Shown here: in pieces, positions 1 to 8,095 of the stretch
Layout of the letters: each line of letters begins with the position of its first letter
How positions within the stretch are numbered: the first letter of the stretch is position 1
Origin: Bradyrhizobium diazoefficiens
GTDB taxonomy: Bacteria > Pseudomonadota > Alphaproteobacteria > Rhizobiales > Xanthobacteraceae
DNA: 64,000 nucleotides
NCBI RefSeq assembly: GCF_016599855.1
Contig: NZ_CP067041.1
Location: 5,332,001-5,396,000 of the forward strand
Direction: 5' to 3'
Made by a program: the position numbers and the translations under genes
The notes under the pieces: generated by a model
What the model was told of the DNA's origin: nothing
Database searches by the model: none
Seen by the model: the letters and a program-made list of their open reading frames with translations, nothing else

Positions 1-197
1 TCGCCGAAAAAGTCATCAAGCTCACCGGCTCGCGCTCCAAGCTGGAGTTCAAGCGGCTGCCGCAGGACGACCCGCGGCAGCGCCAGCCCGACCTCGCCAA
101 AGCAAAGGCGGTCCTGGATTGGGAGCCCAAAGTCGCGCTCGAGGACGGCCTGAAGGAGACGATCGCCTATTTCAAGCACACGCTTGAGCTGGCCTGA
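1..197 (+). CDS. NAD-dependent UDP-sugar epimerase/decarboxylase, C-terminal end (partial)
   Basis: The window opens inside this gene; the readable frame begins at base 3 and stops at TGA 195-197, giving about 64 residues. The fragment contains the [12 protein letters not shown] segment followed by [18 protein letters not shown] and a final helix, the typical C-terminus of short-chain extended dehydrogenases of the UDP-glucuronate decarboxylase (UXS) type, in which the DDPxxRxPD segment contacts the nucleotide sugar. The enzyme would make UDP-xylose from UDP-glucuronate in the cytoplasm, supplying the glycan genes that follow 26 bases downstream. A related UDP-sugar 4-epimerase cannot be excluded because the catalytic YxxxK part lies outside the window. 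Confidence 0.8.
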   Translation, partial: AEKVIKLTGSRSKLEFKRLPQDDPRQRQPDLAKAKAVLDWEPKVALEDGLKETIAYFKHTLELA

Positions 198-223
198 TCC
201 GGCTCGCCGCTGCCATCGCCCGC

Positions 224-1528
224 ATGAGCACGCCCTCCGGCATCATCGAGCATCTGCGAGTCCGGCTGGGTTCAAAGCGCGCGCTGGCGATCCTGGTGCT
301 GCTGCACAGCGCCGTCACCTGCCTCTCGCTGATCAAGGTCGCGACCTTCCAGTCCTATATTCACTTCAGCAGCGAGCACGTCTGGCTCGCCTTCTCCATC
401 GCACTCGCCTTCTCCGCGGTTTCGCTGCTGTTCGCCATATCCCGCTTCAGCTTCGGCTATTTCGCCGGATTCTATTTCTACACGATGATCCTGGGCTTCC
501 TGTGGATCGACGTGTTCTCGGAATACAGCTATCCGCGATTGCTTGCGGGCCTCTCGGCGGCGCTGTCGCTTGTGCTTTTCCTGCTACCCGCGTTGTTCGT
601 CAGGGCGCCGCTTCGACGGCTCGTCGTGCTGTCCAATGCCCGTTTCGAGCATCTGCTCACACTGATCCTGGCGATCTCCATCCTCACCATCGCGGTCGCC
701 GCGACCTACAATTTCCGGCTGGTCTCGATCGCGCACATCTACGACTATCGCGACGCACTCGAATTTCCAGGCGTGGTGCGGTATCTCGCGGCTTGGGTGT
801 CCAGCACATTGCTGCCGTTTGCGTTCGCCTGTTATTGGCTGCTCGGCCATCGCTGGCGGGCCGTCATGGTCCTGATCTTGCTCCTGTTCTTCTATCCGAT
901 CACGCTGACGAAGTTCGCGTTCTTCACCCCGGCCTGGTTGATCGCACTGGTCGTCCTGTCGCGCTTTCTGGAGACGAGAACCTCGGTCATCGCATCGATT
1001 TTCGTCCCGATGCTCCTCGGCCTCATCGTGATCGTCCTGACAGGCGCCAGCCTGACCAGCCCCCTCGGCAAATATTTCGACCTGGTCAACATCCGGATGA
1101 TGGCGACGCCGTCGAGCGCGCTCGACATCTACAATCATTTCTTCGCGGGCCATCCGCTCACCTGGTTCTGCCAGATCTCCGTCTTCAAGCCGCTGACGTA
1201 TTGTCCCTATCAGGAGCCGTTGGCCGTCGTAATGCAGAACACCTACGGCTTCGGCAATTTGAATGCGTCGCTGTTTGCGACCGAAGGGGTCGCCTCCGTC
1301 GGCCTCTCACTCGCTCCCCTGATCGCGCTCGCATCGGGCTTCGTGCTGGCGCTCGGCAACCGCGCTTCGGCCGGGCTTCCGCCCCGCTTCGTGCTGATCT
1401 CATCAGGCGTGCTACCGCACGTCCTGCTCAACGTGCCGCTCTCGGTCGCCTTGCTCACCCATGGCACCGCCATCCTGTTCCTGCTCTGGTACCTGATGCC
1501 GCGCAGCCTGTTCGAACCAAAGCCGTGA
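224..1528 (+). CDS. Multispanning membrane protein, Wzy-like polysaccharide polymerase candidate
   Basis: This 434-residue protein is almost entirely hydrophobic and shows roughly 10-12 predicted membrane segments, with a longer soluble loop around residues 280-345 (containing LTSPLGKYFDLVNIRMMATP and a CPYQEP stretch). That architecture, many helices with one large periplasmic loop late in the chain, is typical of Wzy O-antigen polymerases, but these diverge so fast that no diagnostic motif can be claimed. It starts at ATG 224, just after the UDP-sugar enzyme, and ends 4 bases before the next glycosyltransferase, so it belongs to the same plus-strand polysaccharide unit. Role as polymerase is inference from context and topology; a glycan-modifying membrane transferase is the main alternative. 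Confidence 0.6.
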   Translation: MSTPSGIIEHLRVRLGSKRALAILVLLHSAVTCLSLIKVATFQSYIHFSSEHVWLAFSIALAFSAVSLLFAISRFSFGYFAGFYFYTMILGFLWIDVFSEYSYPRLLAGLSAALSLVLFLLPALFVRAPLRRLVVLSNARFEHLLTLILAISILTIAVAATYNFRLVSIAHIYDYRDALEFPGVVRYLAAWVSSTLLPFAFACYWLLGHRWRAVMVLILLLFFYPITLTKFAFFTPAWLIALVVLSRFLETRTSVIASIFVPMLLGLIVIVLTGASLTSPLGKYFDLVNIRMMATPSSALDIYNHFFAGHPLTWFCQISVFKPLTYCPYQEPLAVVMQNTYGFGNLNASLFATEGVASVGLSLAPLIALASGFVLALGNRASAGLPPRFVLISSGVLPHVLLNVPLSVALLTHGTAILFLLWYLMPRSLFEPKP

Positions 1529-1532
1529 CGAC

Positions 1533-2708
1533 GTGCGCATCCTGATCCTCAACGCCGACTATCCGCGCTTCCTCGCTTGGCTCTACCGGCGCCATCCCGG
1601 ACTCGAGAACGAGCCTTATGCTACGCAGATGGCGGCGCGGAACGCCAGCCTGTTCGGCGTCGCCGATTTCTACTCGCGCAATTTCGCGAGCCTCGGACAT
1701 GTTGCCGTCGACATCCACGTCAACAATTCCTGGATGCGGGCGGCCTGGGCACACGAGCATGGCCTTGCCGTCGACGAGCCACCACAGCCCGGCGCGCCCG
1801 CGGCGCGCGATGCCGTTCCCGGCTGGCTGCAACGCGCGGTCGCGCCATTCAAGCCGGTGCTAAGACCGCTCGCGCGCAAAGTCGGCCTGAGCCCGCGTCT
1901 CGATGCCGAAGCTGAAAAGATCCTGCTGGCGCAGATCGAGGACTTCAAACCCGATCTCGTCCTCAACCAGGATCTGTTTCACGTCGACACGCGCCTGGGA
2001 CGCAGGATCAAGCAGATCGGCCGTCCGATCCTGATCGGCCAGGTCGGCATCTCGCCCTCGCGCGGCGAGGACTGGTCGGTCTACGACCTCATGATCTCGC
2101 AGATGGCCGCGGTGGTGGATTTCTTCCGCGGACACGGCGCGCGCGCCGAGGTGGTTCATCTCGCTTTCGAGCCCACAATCCTCGACGTCCTGCCGCCGCC
2201 CCCGGCGCAGAATTTCGACGTCACTTTCGTCGGCGCGGTATCGGCGGATCATCAGGTTCGCGTCGCGCAGCTCGAGGCGGTGGCACGGCGCTACGATCTC
2301 AAATTGTTCGGCAGCGGTCTGCACACGCTTCCCGCCTCCTCGCCGCTGCACCGCTGCTATCAGGGCGAGGTGTGGGGCGTTGAGATGTACCAGGCGCTTC
2401 GCGCCTCGCGCGTCACGCTCAATTCGCACATCGACATGGCGGGTCGCGAGGCCGGTAATGCGCGACTGTTCGAGGCGACCGGTGTCGGTGCATTCCTGCT
2501 CACCGACTTCAAGGACAACCTCCATGCCCTGTTCTCCGAGGGCGAGGTGGCGGCGTGGAGCACGATCGGGGACTGCCTTACGATGATCGAGCGATATCTC
2601 GCCGATGACGTGGCGCGCCTGTCCATTGCCAAGGCGGGACAGGCCAGGACATTTGCCACCCACACCTTCCGTCGCCGGGTCGAAGAAATCCTCGCTTACC
2701 TCGGCTAA
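1533..2708 (+). CDS. CgeB-like glycosyltransferase
   Basis: The 391-residue product starts at GTG 1533, four bases after the preceding stop. It has an N-terminal Rossmann half (MRILILNADYPRF at the start, then a PDLVLNQD segment near residue 140) and a C-terminal half with VTFVGAVSADHQVR, LKLFGSG and an RLFEATGVGAFLLTD segment near residues 310-325. This is the arrangement of CgeB/GT-B type glycosyltransferases in which the late RxFE/GxG region binds the nucleotide sugar. It probably transfers a sugar to a growing surface glycan at the cytoplasmic face. Donor and acceptor cannot be read from the sequence. The gene is followed by a 126-base gap before the cupin gene, so the next four genes may have their own promoter. 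Confidence 0.75.
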   Translation: MRILILNADYPRFLAWLYRRHPGLENEPYATQMAARNASLFGVADFYSRNFASLGHVAVDIHVNNSWMRAAWAHEHGLAVDEPPQPGAPAARDAVPGWLQRAVAPFKPVLRPLARKVGLSPRLDAEAEKILLAQIEDFKPDLVLNQDLFHVDTRLGRRIKQIGRPILIGQVGISPSRGEDWSVYDLMISQMAAVVDFFRGHGARAEVVHLAFEPTILDVLPPPPAQNFDVTFVGAVSADHQVRVAQLEAVARRYDLKLFGSGLHTLPASSPLHRCYQGEVWGVEMYQALRASRVTLNSHIDMAGREAGNARLFEATGVGAFLLTDFKDNLHALFSEGEVAAWSTIGDCLTMIERYLADDVARLSIAKAGQARTFATHTFRRRVEEILAYLG

Positions 2709-2834
2709 ATCCCCAGTGGCAGCGCATCGATCATCATGTCCGGTCCGCCCTTGACGGTCCCGGGCAAAATGGCCAAAGTGCGCGGTGGGATAGCTATCTC
2801 ACTCTAATTGCAGCAGTTTTTGTCGAGGCTCAGG

Positions 2835-3281
2835 ATGGAACACGTCGAACATGTTCGATTCGGCGACCAGCTCTATGCGATCATCGTGCGCGCCTCGTTT
2901 CGCGAGCCGGGTATCCACTTCTTTTCGTCGCCTGAACTGTCGCAGCAACTCGCCTATATGAGCCATCCGAAGGGCAAGAGCATCGAGCCGCATCGCCACA
3001 ACAAGGTGACGCGGGAGGTGCACTACACCCAGGAAGTGCTGCTGATCCAGAAGGGCAAGCTCCAGGTCGACTTCTACACGGTCGGGGAAGAATATCTGGA
3101 AAGCCGCATGCTGGGCGCCGGCGACATCATCCTGCTGTGCAGCGGCGCCCACGGCTTTCATGTGCTCGAACCGGTCGAGATGTTCGAGATCAAGCAAGGC
3201 CCCTATTCCGGCGAGAATGACAAGACAAGGTTTGCCGAAGTCCCGCAGTCCGAAATCCGGATCAAGGGTCGCGGCCTGTGA
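2835..3281 (+). CDS. Cupin-domain protein (sugar-nucleotide modifying or sensing, WxcM/FdtA-like)
   Basis: A single cupin barrel of 148 residues is visible: PHRHNKVTREVHYTQEVLLIQKGKLQVDF resembles cupin motif 1 (H-x-H ... E, then G), and the GDIILLCSGAHGF segment is motif 2 with its histidine. ATG 2835 is preferred because GAGG lies seven bases upstream; a TTG at 2808 would add nine residues without a good ribosome site. The stop overlaps the GTG start of the aminotransferase by four bases, so the two are translationally coupled. In polysaccharide loci, cupins beside DegT aminotransferases are often sugar 3,4-ketoisomerases or epimerases that make the keto substrate; that role is inferred. 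The metal ligands HxH suggest metal binding. Confidence 0.65.
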   Translation: MEHVEHVRFGDQLYAIIVRASFREPGIHFFSSPELSQQLAYMSHPKGKSIEPHRHNKVTREVHYTQEVLLIQKGKLQVDFYTVGEEYLESRMLGAGDIILLCSGAHGFHVLEPVEMFEIKQGPYSGENDKTRFAEVPQSEIRIKGRGL

Positions 3282-4399
3282 CCGCACCGTTCATTCCCGT
3301 CAACACACCGCTGCTTGAGGGCAACGAGGCCGACTATCTCGCCGAATGCATTCGCACCGGCTGGATCTCGTCGGAGGGACCGTTCATCAAGCGCTTCGAG
3401 CAGGCGATGGCAGAGGCCGCCGGACGGCGCCACGGCATCGCGGTGACCAACGGCTCGGTCGCGCTCGATATCGCCGTCCACGCGCTAGGCCTCGAGCAAG
3501 GCTCCGAGGTCATCATCCCGACCTTCACGATCATCAGCTGCGCCGCAGCGGTCGTGCGCGCGGGGCTCGTCCCGGTCGGGGTCGACTGCGATGCGGTGAC
3601 CTGGAACATGACAGTCGAGGGTGTGGAGGCCGCGATCACGCCGCGCACGCGCGCAATCATGCTGGTGCACATTTACGGCCTGCCTGTCGATCTCGAACCG
3701 ATCCTGGCGCTCGCGCGCAAGCATGATCTAAAGGTGATCGAGGATGCCGCCGAGATGCACGGGCAGACCTATCGCGGTGCGCCCTGCGGCAGCTTCGGCG
3801 ACGTCTCGACCTTCAGCTTCTATCCCAACAAGCACGTCACCACCGGCGAAGGCGGCATGATCCTCACCGACGACGACGCGCTCGCCGACCGTCTGCAAGG
3901 TTATCGCAATCTCTGCTTCCAGCCGCAGCAGCGCTTCGTGCATGAAGAGCTCGGCTGGAACGCGCGCATGACCAACCTCCAGGCCGCGCTCGGCGTCGCC
4001 CAGGTCGAGCGCCTGCCGCGCACGGTCGAGATCAAGCGCCGGATCGGCCGGCTGTATGACGAGCATCTTGCCGGCGTGGACCGCATCCGCCGCCCCCTCG
4101 CCCGCACCAATTATGCCGACAACATCTACTGGGTCTACGGCGTCGTGCTGAACAACGATGTGCCGTTCGACGCCAGGCAAGCGATGCGTCGCCTAGGCGA
4201 AAAGGGCATCGGCACCCGGCCGTTCTTCTGGTGCATGCACGAGCAGCCGGTGCTGCGCCGGATGCGCCTGATGGTCGATGAATCGCATCCGAATGCGGAA
4301 TACATCGCACGCCGCGGTTTTTATTTGCCGAGCGGGCTTGCTCTGACCGACGACGAGATCGCGCGGTCCGCAGGTGCGCTGAAGGAGATCCTGGCGTGA
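3278..4399 (+). CDS. DegT/DnrJ/EryC1/StrS-family PLP sugar aminotransferase
   Basis: The 373-residue protein carries the full signature of sugar aminotransferases: a VTNGSVALDIAVHALGL cofactor-phosphate segment near residue 55, the EDAAEMHGQTY block, and FYPNKHVTTGEGG containing the Schiff-base lysine at residue 185. It would convert a nucleotide-bound keto sugar to an amino sugar using glutamate and PLP. GTG 3278 overlaps the cupin stop, and its own stop overlaps the methyltransferase GTG, so three genes form a coupled block. The upstream cupin may provide the keto substrate. Exact sugar (3- or 4-amino; UDP-, GDP- or dTDP-linked) is not decidable; it is clearly different from the second aminotransferase at 8.1 kb. 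Confidence 0.85.
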   Translation: MTAPFIPVNTPLLEGNEADYLAECIRTGWISSEGPFIKRFEQAMAEAAGRRHGIAVTNGSVALDIAVHALGLEQGSEVIIPTFTIISCAAAVVRAGLVPVGVDCDAVTWNMTVEGVEAAITPRTRAIMLVHIYGLPVDLEPILALARKHDLKVIEDAAEMHGQTYRGAPCGSFGDVSTFSFYPNKHVTTGEGGMILTDDDALADRLQGYRNLCFQPQQRFVHEELGWNARMTNLQAALGVAQVERLPRTVEIKRRIGRLYDEHLAGVDRIRRPLARTNYADNIYWVYGVVLNNDVPFDARQAMRRLGEKGIGTRPFFWCMHEQPVLRRMRLMVDESHPNAEYIARRGFYLPSGLALTDDEIARSAGALKEILA

Positions 4400-5163
4400 C
4401 TGTGTTCGCGGACTACGCCCCCTGGTACGATCTGCTCTATCAGGACAAGGATTACGCGGCGGAGACGGCGTTCGTCGAAACGCGCCTGCGCGACCACGGC
4501 GTCGCGCCCGGCAAGCTGCTCGATCTCGGCTGCGGCACCGGACTGCACGCGCTCGCATTCGCCCGCAACGGGTGGAGCGTCGCCGGCATCGACCTGAGCC
4601 ACGAGATGATCGCGAGCGCAAAGGCACGCGCCGAGCAGGCCGGACTTTCGATTCCATTCCGGCAGGGCGATGCTTGCGAGGCCGGTCCCGAGCGCAGCTT
4701 CGATGCGGTCGTATCGCTGTTTCATGTCGCAAGCTACCAGACCAGCCGCGACAGGCTGGAGCAGATGTTCCGCACCGCGCATGCGGCGCTGAAGCCGGGC
4801 GGACTGTTCTTCTTCGACTATTGGTATGGCGGCGCCGTGCTGGCGCAAGGCGTCGAGACGCGGGTCAAGGTGATCGAGCGCCGGCCGCTGCGCCTCACCC
4901 GTATCGCCCAGTCGAGCCATGACGAGCCGAATGCGACCGTCACGGTGAACTACACGCTGTTCTGCGAGGACATGGATCGCACCTCGATCCGGCGCGTCGA
5001 TGAGGCGCACCGGATGCGGTACTGGTTTCCGTTCGAGATCGACGCGGCACTTCGCGCCGTCGGCTTCGCGCCGGCCGGTCACGCTGCCTGGCTGTCACAA
5101 GATGCCCCGAATTCGCACAACTGGGCCGCCTATACGATCGCCAGGAAGGGCGTTGCATCGTGA
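4396..5163 (+). CDS. Class I SAM-dependent methyltransferase
   Basis: The product has 255 residues and shows LDLGCGTGLHALAFARNGWS (motif I, SAM binding, residues about 35-54), VAGIDLSHEMI with the acidic residue that holds the SAM ribose, and an LKPGGLFFFDYWYGG motif near residue 135. It resembles small N- or O-methyltransferases that act on nucleotide sugars, such as the enzymes that make N,N-dimethylamino sugars after a DegT aminotransferase. Its position directly between aminotransferase and glycosyltransferase, with four-base overlaps on both sides, supports methylation of the new amino sugar before transfer. The substrate assignment is inference. Confidence 0.75.
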   Translation: MTVFADYAPWYDLLYQDKDYAAETAFVETRLRDHGVAPGKLLDLGCGTGLHALAFARNGWSVAGIDLSHEMIASAKARAEQAGLSIPFRQGDACEAGPERSFDAVVSLFHVASYQTSRDRLEQMFRTAHAALKPGGLFFFDYWYGGAVLAQGVETRVKVIERRPLRLTRIAQSSHDEPNATVTVNYTLFCEDMDRTSIRRVDEAHRMRYWFPFEIDAALRAVGFAPAGHAAWLSQDAPNSHNWAAYTIARKGVAS

Positions 5164-6368
5164 GGCCGCTGCGGCTGGCCGTCATGCTGGAGCAGGCGCT
5201 CGAGGTCGGCGGCGGTTTCCAGCAGCCGCTTAACGACCTGCTCTGGCTGCGCGAATGGGCGGCAAAATCCGGCAACGAGATCGTGGTGTACTCGCCCTAT
5301 CCGCTGACACTCGAGATCCTGAAGGAGTTCGGCATCGAAGCGCGACTGCGCAAGTTCGGCGTTCTCGATTATGTCTTCCTGTTCCTCAAATATTGCGGCC
5401 CGTTCGATCTCGTCCAGATCGCGCTGGAGCTCAAATCGCCGTTCGAGCGCGCCCTGATCCGCGACGGCATCGACGTCGTGCATTTCACCTCGACCTCGAA
5501 ACGTCACCTGCTGCTCTACCAGCTGCCCTTCATCATCACGATCTTCGACGGCTGCCATCGCGACGCGCCGGAATTTCCGGAAGTTCGCACCTTCGGCGAA
5601 TTCGAGCGGCGCGAGATCCTGTTTCGCCTCGCAAGCACCAAGGCGGTGGCGGTGATCGTCAATGCGCCCGAGCTGATCGACCATCTCTGCCGCCGCTACG
5701 CCATGGAACGGGAGCGTGCGATCTGCATCCCGTTCTCGCCGTCGACGTATGTCGGCAGGTCTGCGCCCGACGCCGCCGCCGATGCCGCCGTGCTGGCGAA
5801 ATACCGGCTCGAACCGGGCTATCTGTTCTATCCGGCGCAGTTCTGGCAGCACAAGAACCACATCACGCTACTTGCCGCGCTCGCAAGCTTGCGCGAACGG
5901 GGCATCACCGAAGGGCTGGTGCTGTGCGGCTCCAATCGCAGTGGTCGCGAGAAGATCGACGCGGCGATCCGAACCTACGGATTGTCGGAGCAGATCTCCA
6001 TCATCGGCTTCGTCGAATCCGCCGAGCTCGGCGCGCTCTACCGCGGCGCATCGGCGCTGGTGATGCCGACTTATTTCGGTCCGACAAATCTGCCGCCGCT
6101 CGAGGCCTGGGCAGTCGGCACACCCGTCATTTATCCGGAAGCGTTCAAGGCACAAGCCGGCGACGCTGCGATCCTGTTCGACTACGACGACCCACGCTCA
6201 CTGGCCGATGCGATCGTCAATCTGCGCGCGGAGGGCGCGCGCGAGCGGCTGCGCGCGGCCGGCCATCTGCGGCTCGCGCAGTTCGCGGAGGAGACCGAAG
6301 CCGGCCGCCAGCAATTCGCGCGGCAACTGGAACGGCTGAAGCACAGGCTCGCGCTGACCGCGCGTTGA
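5160..6368 (+). CDS. GT4-family (group 1) glycosyltransferase
   Basis: This 402-residue protein has the GT-B fold signature: an N-terminal half with glycine-rich EVGGGFQQPLNDL near residue 20, and a C-terminal half with YPAQFWQHKNH, GLVLCGSNRSGREK, IIGFVESAELGALYRGASALVMPT and PPLEAWAVGTPVIY, the last being the donor-binding E-x7-E-like region of GT4 enzymes. GTG 5160 overlaps the methyltransferase stop by four bases. It is the last gene of the coupled cupin-aminotransferase-methyltransferase-transferase cassette, so it most likely transfers the modified amino sugar made by its neighbours. It meets the flippase gene tail to tail with only ten bases between. Confidence 0.85.
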   Translation: MRPLRLAVMLEQALEVGGGFQQPLNDLLWLREWAAKSGNEIVVYSPYPLTLEILKEFGIEARLRKFGVLDYVFLFLKYCGPFDLVQIALELKSPFERALIRDGIDVVHFTSTSKRHLLLYQLPFIITIFDGCHRDAPEFPEVRTFGEFERREILFRLASTKAVAVIVNAPELIDHLCRRYAMERERAICIPFSPSTYVGRSAPDAAADAAVLAKYRLEPGYLFYPAQFWQHKNHITLLAALASLRERGITEGLVLCGSNRSGREKIDAAIRTYGLSEQISIIGFVESAELGALYRGASALVMPTYFGPTNLPPLEAWAVGTPVIYPEAFKAQAGDAAILFDYDDPRSLADAIVNLRAEGARERLRAAGHLRLAQFAEETEAGRQQFARQLERLKHRLALTAR

Positions 6369-6378
6369 ATACTACTCG

Positions 6379-7959
6379 CTAGGCCGGAACCAGCGCCCGC
6401 AGGCGCTTGCGCAGAGCTACACTCACAAGCGGGCTCGCGAGCACGCCGACCACGATCAGCCAGACCGTGCATTCCACGACGAAGTGCACGAGCCCGCTCC
6501 CCGGCGCGAGCCCGGTGATCGCCGTTCCGATCAGCCAGCCCGATACCACGATGACGACGGCCAGGAGCAGCAGGAAAGCAATGTGACTGAACGGCTGACG
6601 CAAGGTCTGCCGCATGATCAGCAGCCCGAGCAGGCCGAACTGGACCAAAATGTCGCTCGCGACCACCGCGAGTGCTGCGCCCAGCGGTCCGAGCCGCGGG
6701 ATGAGGACAAAAGACAGCACCAGGAAGACGACGAGCTGGAGTCCCTTGGTGCGGATCAGAAGGTCGCCGCGATTGCTGTGGTTGGCAAAAACCAGCGCCA
6801 GCAGCGAGGGCGCGACCGCGGCCGAGCCGAGCAGCAGCGTCACGGCGAGGGGCCCGTCATAGGGGATGCTGCCATGGGTCCACAGCGAGAAGAAGTCGGG
6901 CCAGAACGGCAGCAAGCCCGCAACGATCAGGCAGGCAAGCCCCGTCACAAACGCCGAGCCTTGCGCATAGAGTTGGCGCAACCGCACCTTGTCGCCGATC
7001 GCATGATCGTGGCCGAGTTCGGCACCGAGCGGCAGGCTGACCTGGAGACACAGTCCGCGCACCAGGCTCGCGATCACGCGCGTCAGCCCCCATTGCGCCA
7101 CCGCGACGCGGTCGGTGACGAGCGCGGAGACCAGCAATACCGGAACGTTGACGAGCGCGAGCTCGGTAATGTTGGCGACCGCAAAGGGCACCGCGCGGCC
7201 GAACTGCCCGAGGCTCCAGCGCCAGGATGGCGGCATAAACGACGACTTGCCGGCACGACGCAGGAACGGAAACAGGCGCGGCGTGTCGAATGCGACGATG
7301 AAGATCGTGAACAGGAGCTGCATCGACACGAAGGCCACTGCCACCGCGAGCAGGCTGCCGAACGTCGCGAGCGCGACGAGTTGCCCGGTCTGACCGAGCA
7401 GCAGCGCGCCGTTTTGCAGCCAGACCGTCCGGCCATACCGGCCGCGCACGCGATAGAGGCCGGAGGCGAGATTGGCGGGCAAGGTCAGCAGCATGCCCAG
7501 CGTCATCACCAGCATCGCGGCATCGATCCCTGGCGTCGCTTGAAAACCGAGTACCGCCGATGGCGGCGCGAGATACACGGCTGCGCACAGGATCACGCCC
7601 AGCACTGCGACGATGGCGAGATAGATCCGCAGCATCGCCGAATAAAAGTTTGCGGTGCGCCCGTCGCAGTCGGCGCAGGACTTGAAGGCGAGAAACCGGT
7701 TGATCGCGCGAAGCTGCAATCCCGCGTCCGCGACAACGACAAGGCTACCTGCCGCATAAATCGCGAGCCACGCCGCAAGCACATCGCCGCTCCAGACGTG
7801 CAGGAAGGCCGGGATCAGCAGCAGCTGCTGAGACAGGCCCAGCGCCATCTGGACCAGATTCGCGGACCAGCCGTGAATGAGCCGGCGGGCGCGGCCGGCG
7901 CCGCCAGGTCCGCTCGGACCGTCGGCCTTGCCAGGCGCGTCAGTCTGCGTGTCGGTCAA
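6379..7959 (-). CDS. Wzx-like polysaccharide flippase
   Basis: The 526-residue protein has a short hydrophilic N-terminus rich in glycine and proline, then about 12-14 membrane segments running to the C-terminus, in the pattern of the MATE/MVF oligosaccharide flippases (Wzx, RfbX). It would move undecaprenyl-linked repeat units across the inner membrane. TTG 7959 is chosen as start because GGAAGGA lies eight bases upstream; there is no better in-frame ATG before the first membrane helix. A small cytoplasmic insert with two cysteines (SCADCD, about residues 94-99) is unusual. It is divergent from the WecE-type gene (136 bases between the starts) and convergent with the GT4 gene. Confidence 0.75.
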   Translation of the reverse strand: MTDTQTDAPGKADGPSGPGGAGRARRLIHGWSANLVQMALGLSQQLLLIPAFLHVWSGDVLAAWLAIYAAGSLVVVADAGLQLRAINRFLAFKSCADCDGRTANFYSAMLRIYLAIVAVLGVILCAAVYLAPPSAVLGFQATPGIDAAMLVMTLGMLLTLPANLASGLYRVRGRYGRTVWLQNGALLLGQTGQLVALATFGSLLAVAVAFVSMQLLFTIFIVAFDTPRLFPFLRRAGKSSFMPPSWRWSLGQFGRAVPFAVANITELALVNVPVLLVSALVTDRVAVAQWGLTRVIASLVRGLCLQVSLPLGAELGHDHAIGDKVRLRQLYAQGSAFVTGLACLIVAGLLPFWPDFFSLWTHGSIPYDGPLAVTLLLGSAAVAPSLLALVFANHSNRGDLLIRTKGLQLVVFLVLSFVLIPRLGPLGAALAVVASDILVQFGLLGLLIMRQTLRQPFSHIAFLLLLAVVIVVSGWLIGTAITGLAPGSGLVHFVVECTVWLIVVGVLASPLVSVALRKRLRALVPA

Positions 7960-8095
7960 GCCCGCATCCTTCCCGGTGGGCGATCAGCCCGGCACGCCCG
8001 ATCGCCGATTGATTCCCGCAATGAAAGCCGCCAATTTGGCGCCATCGAACTGGGGCGTTGAACGCGCGTCTTAAGGCGGTTAGACAGCTTAGGCA

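Noticed and set aside
6484..8061. 525-codon plus-strand frame opposite the flippase gene
   Set aside because: Composition is dominated by Arg, Gln, Glu and His with no domain, and the opposite strand encodes clear membrane helices.
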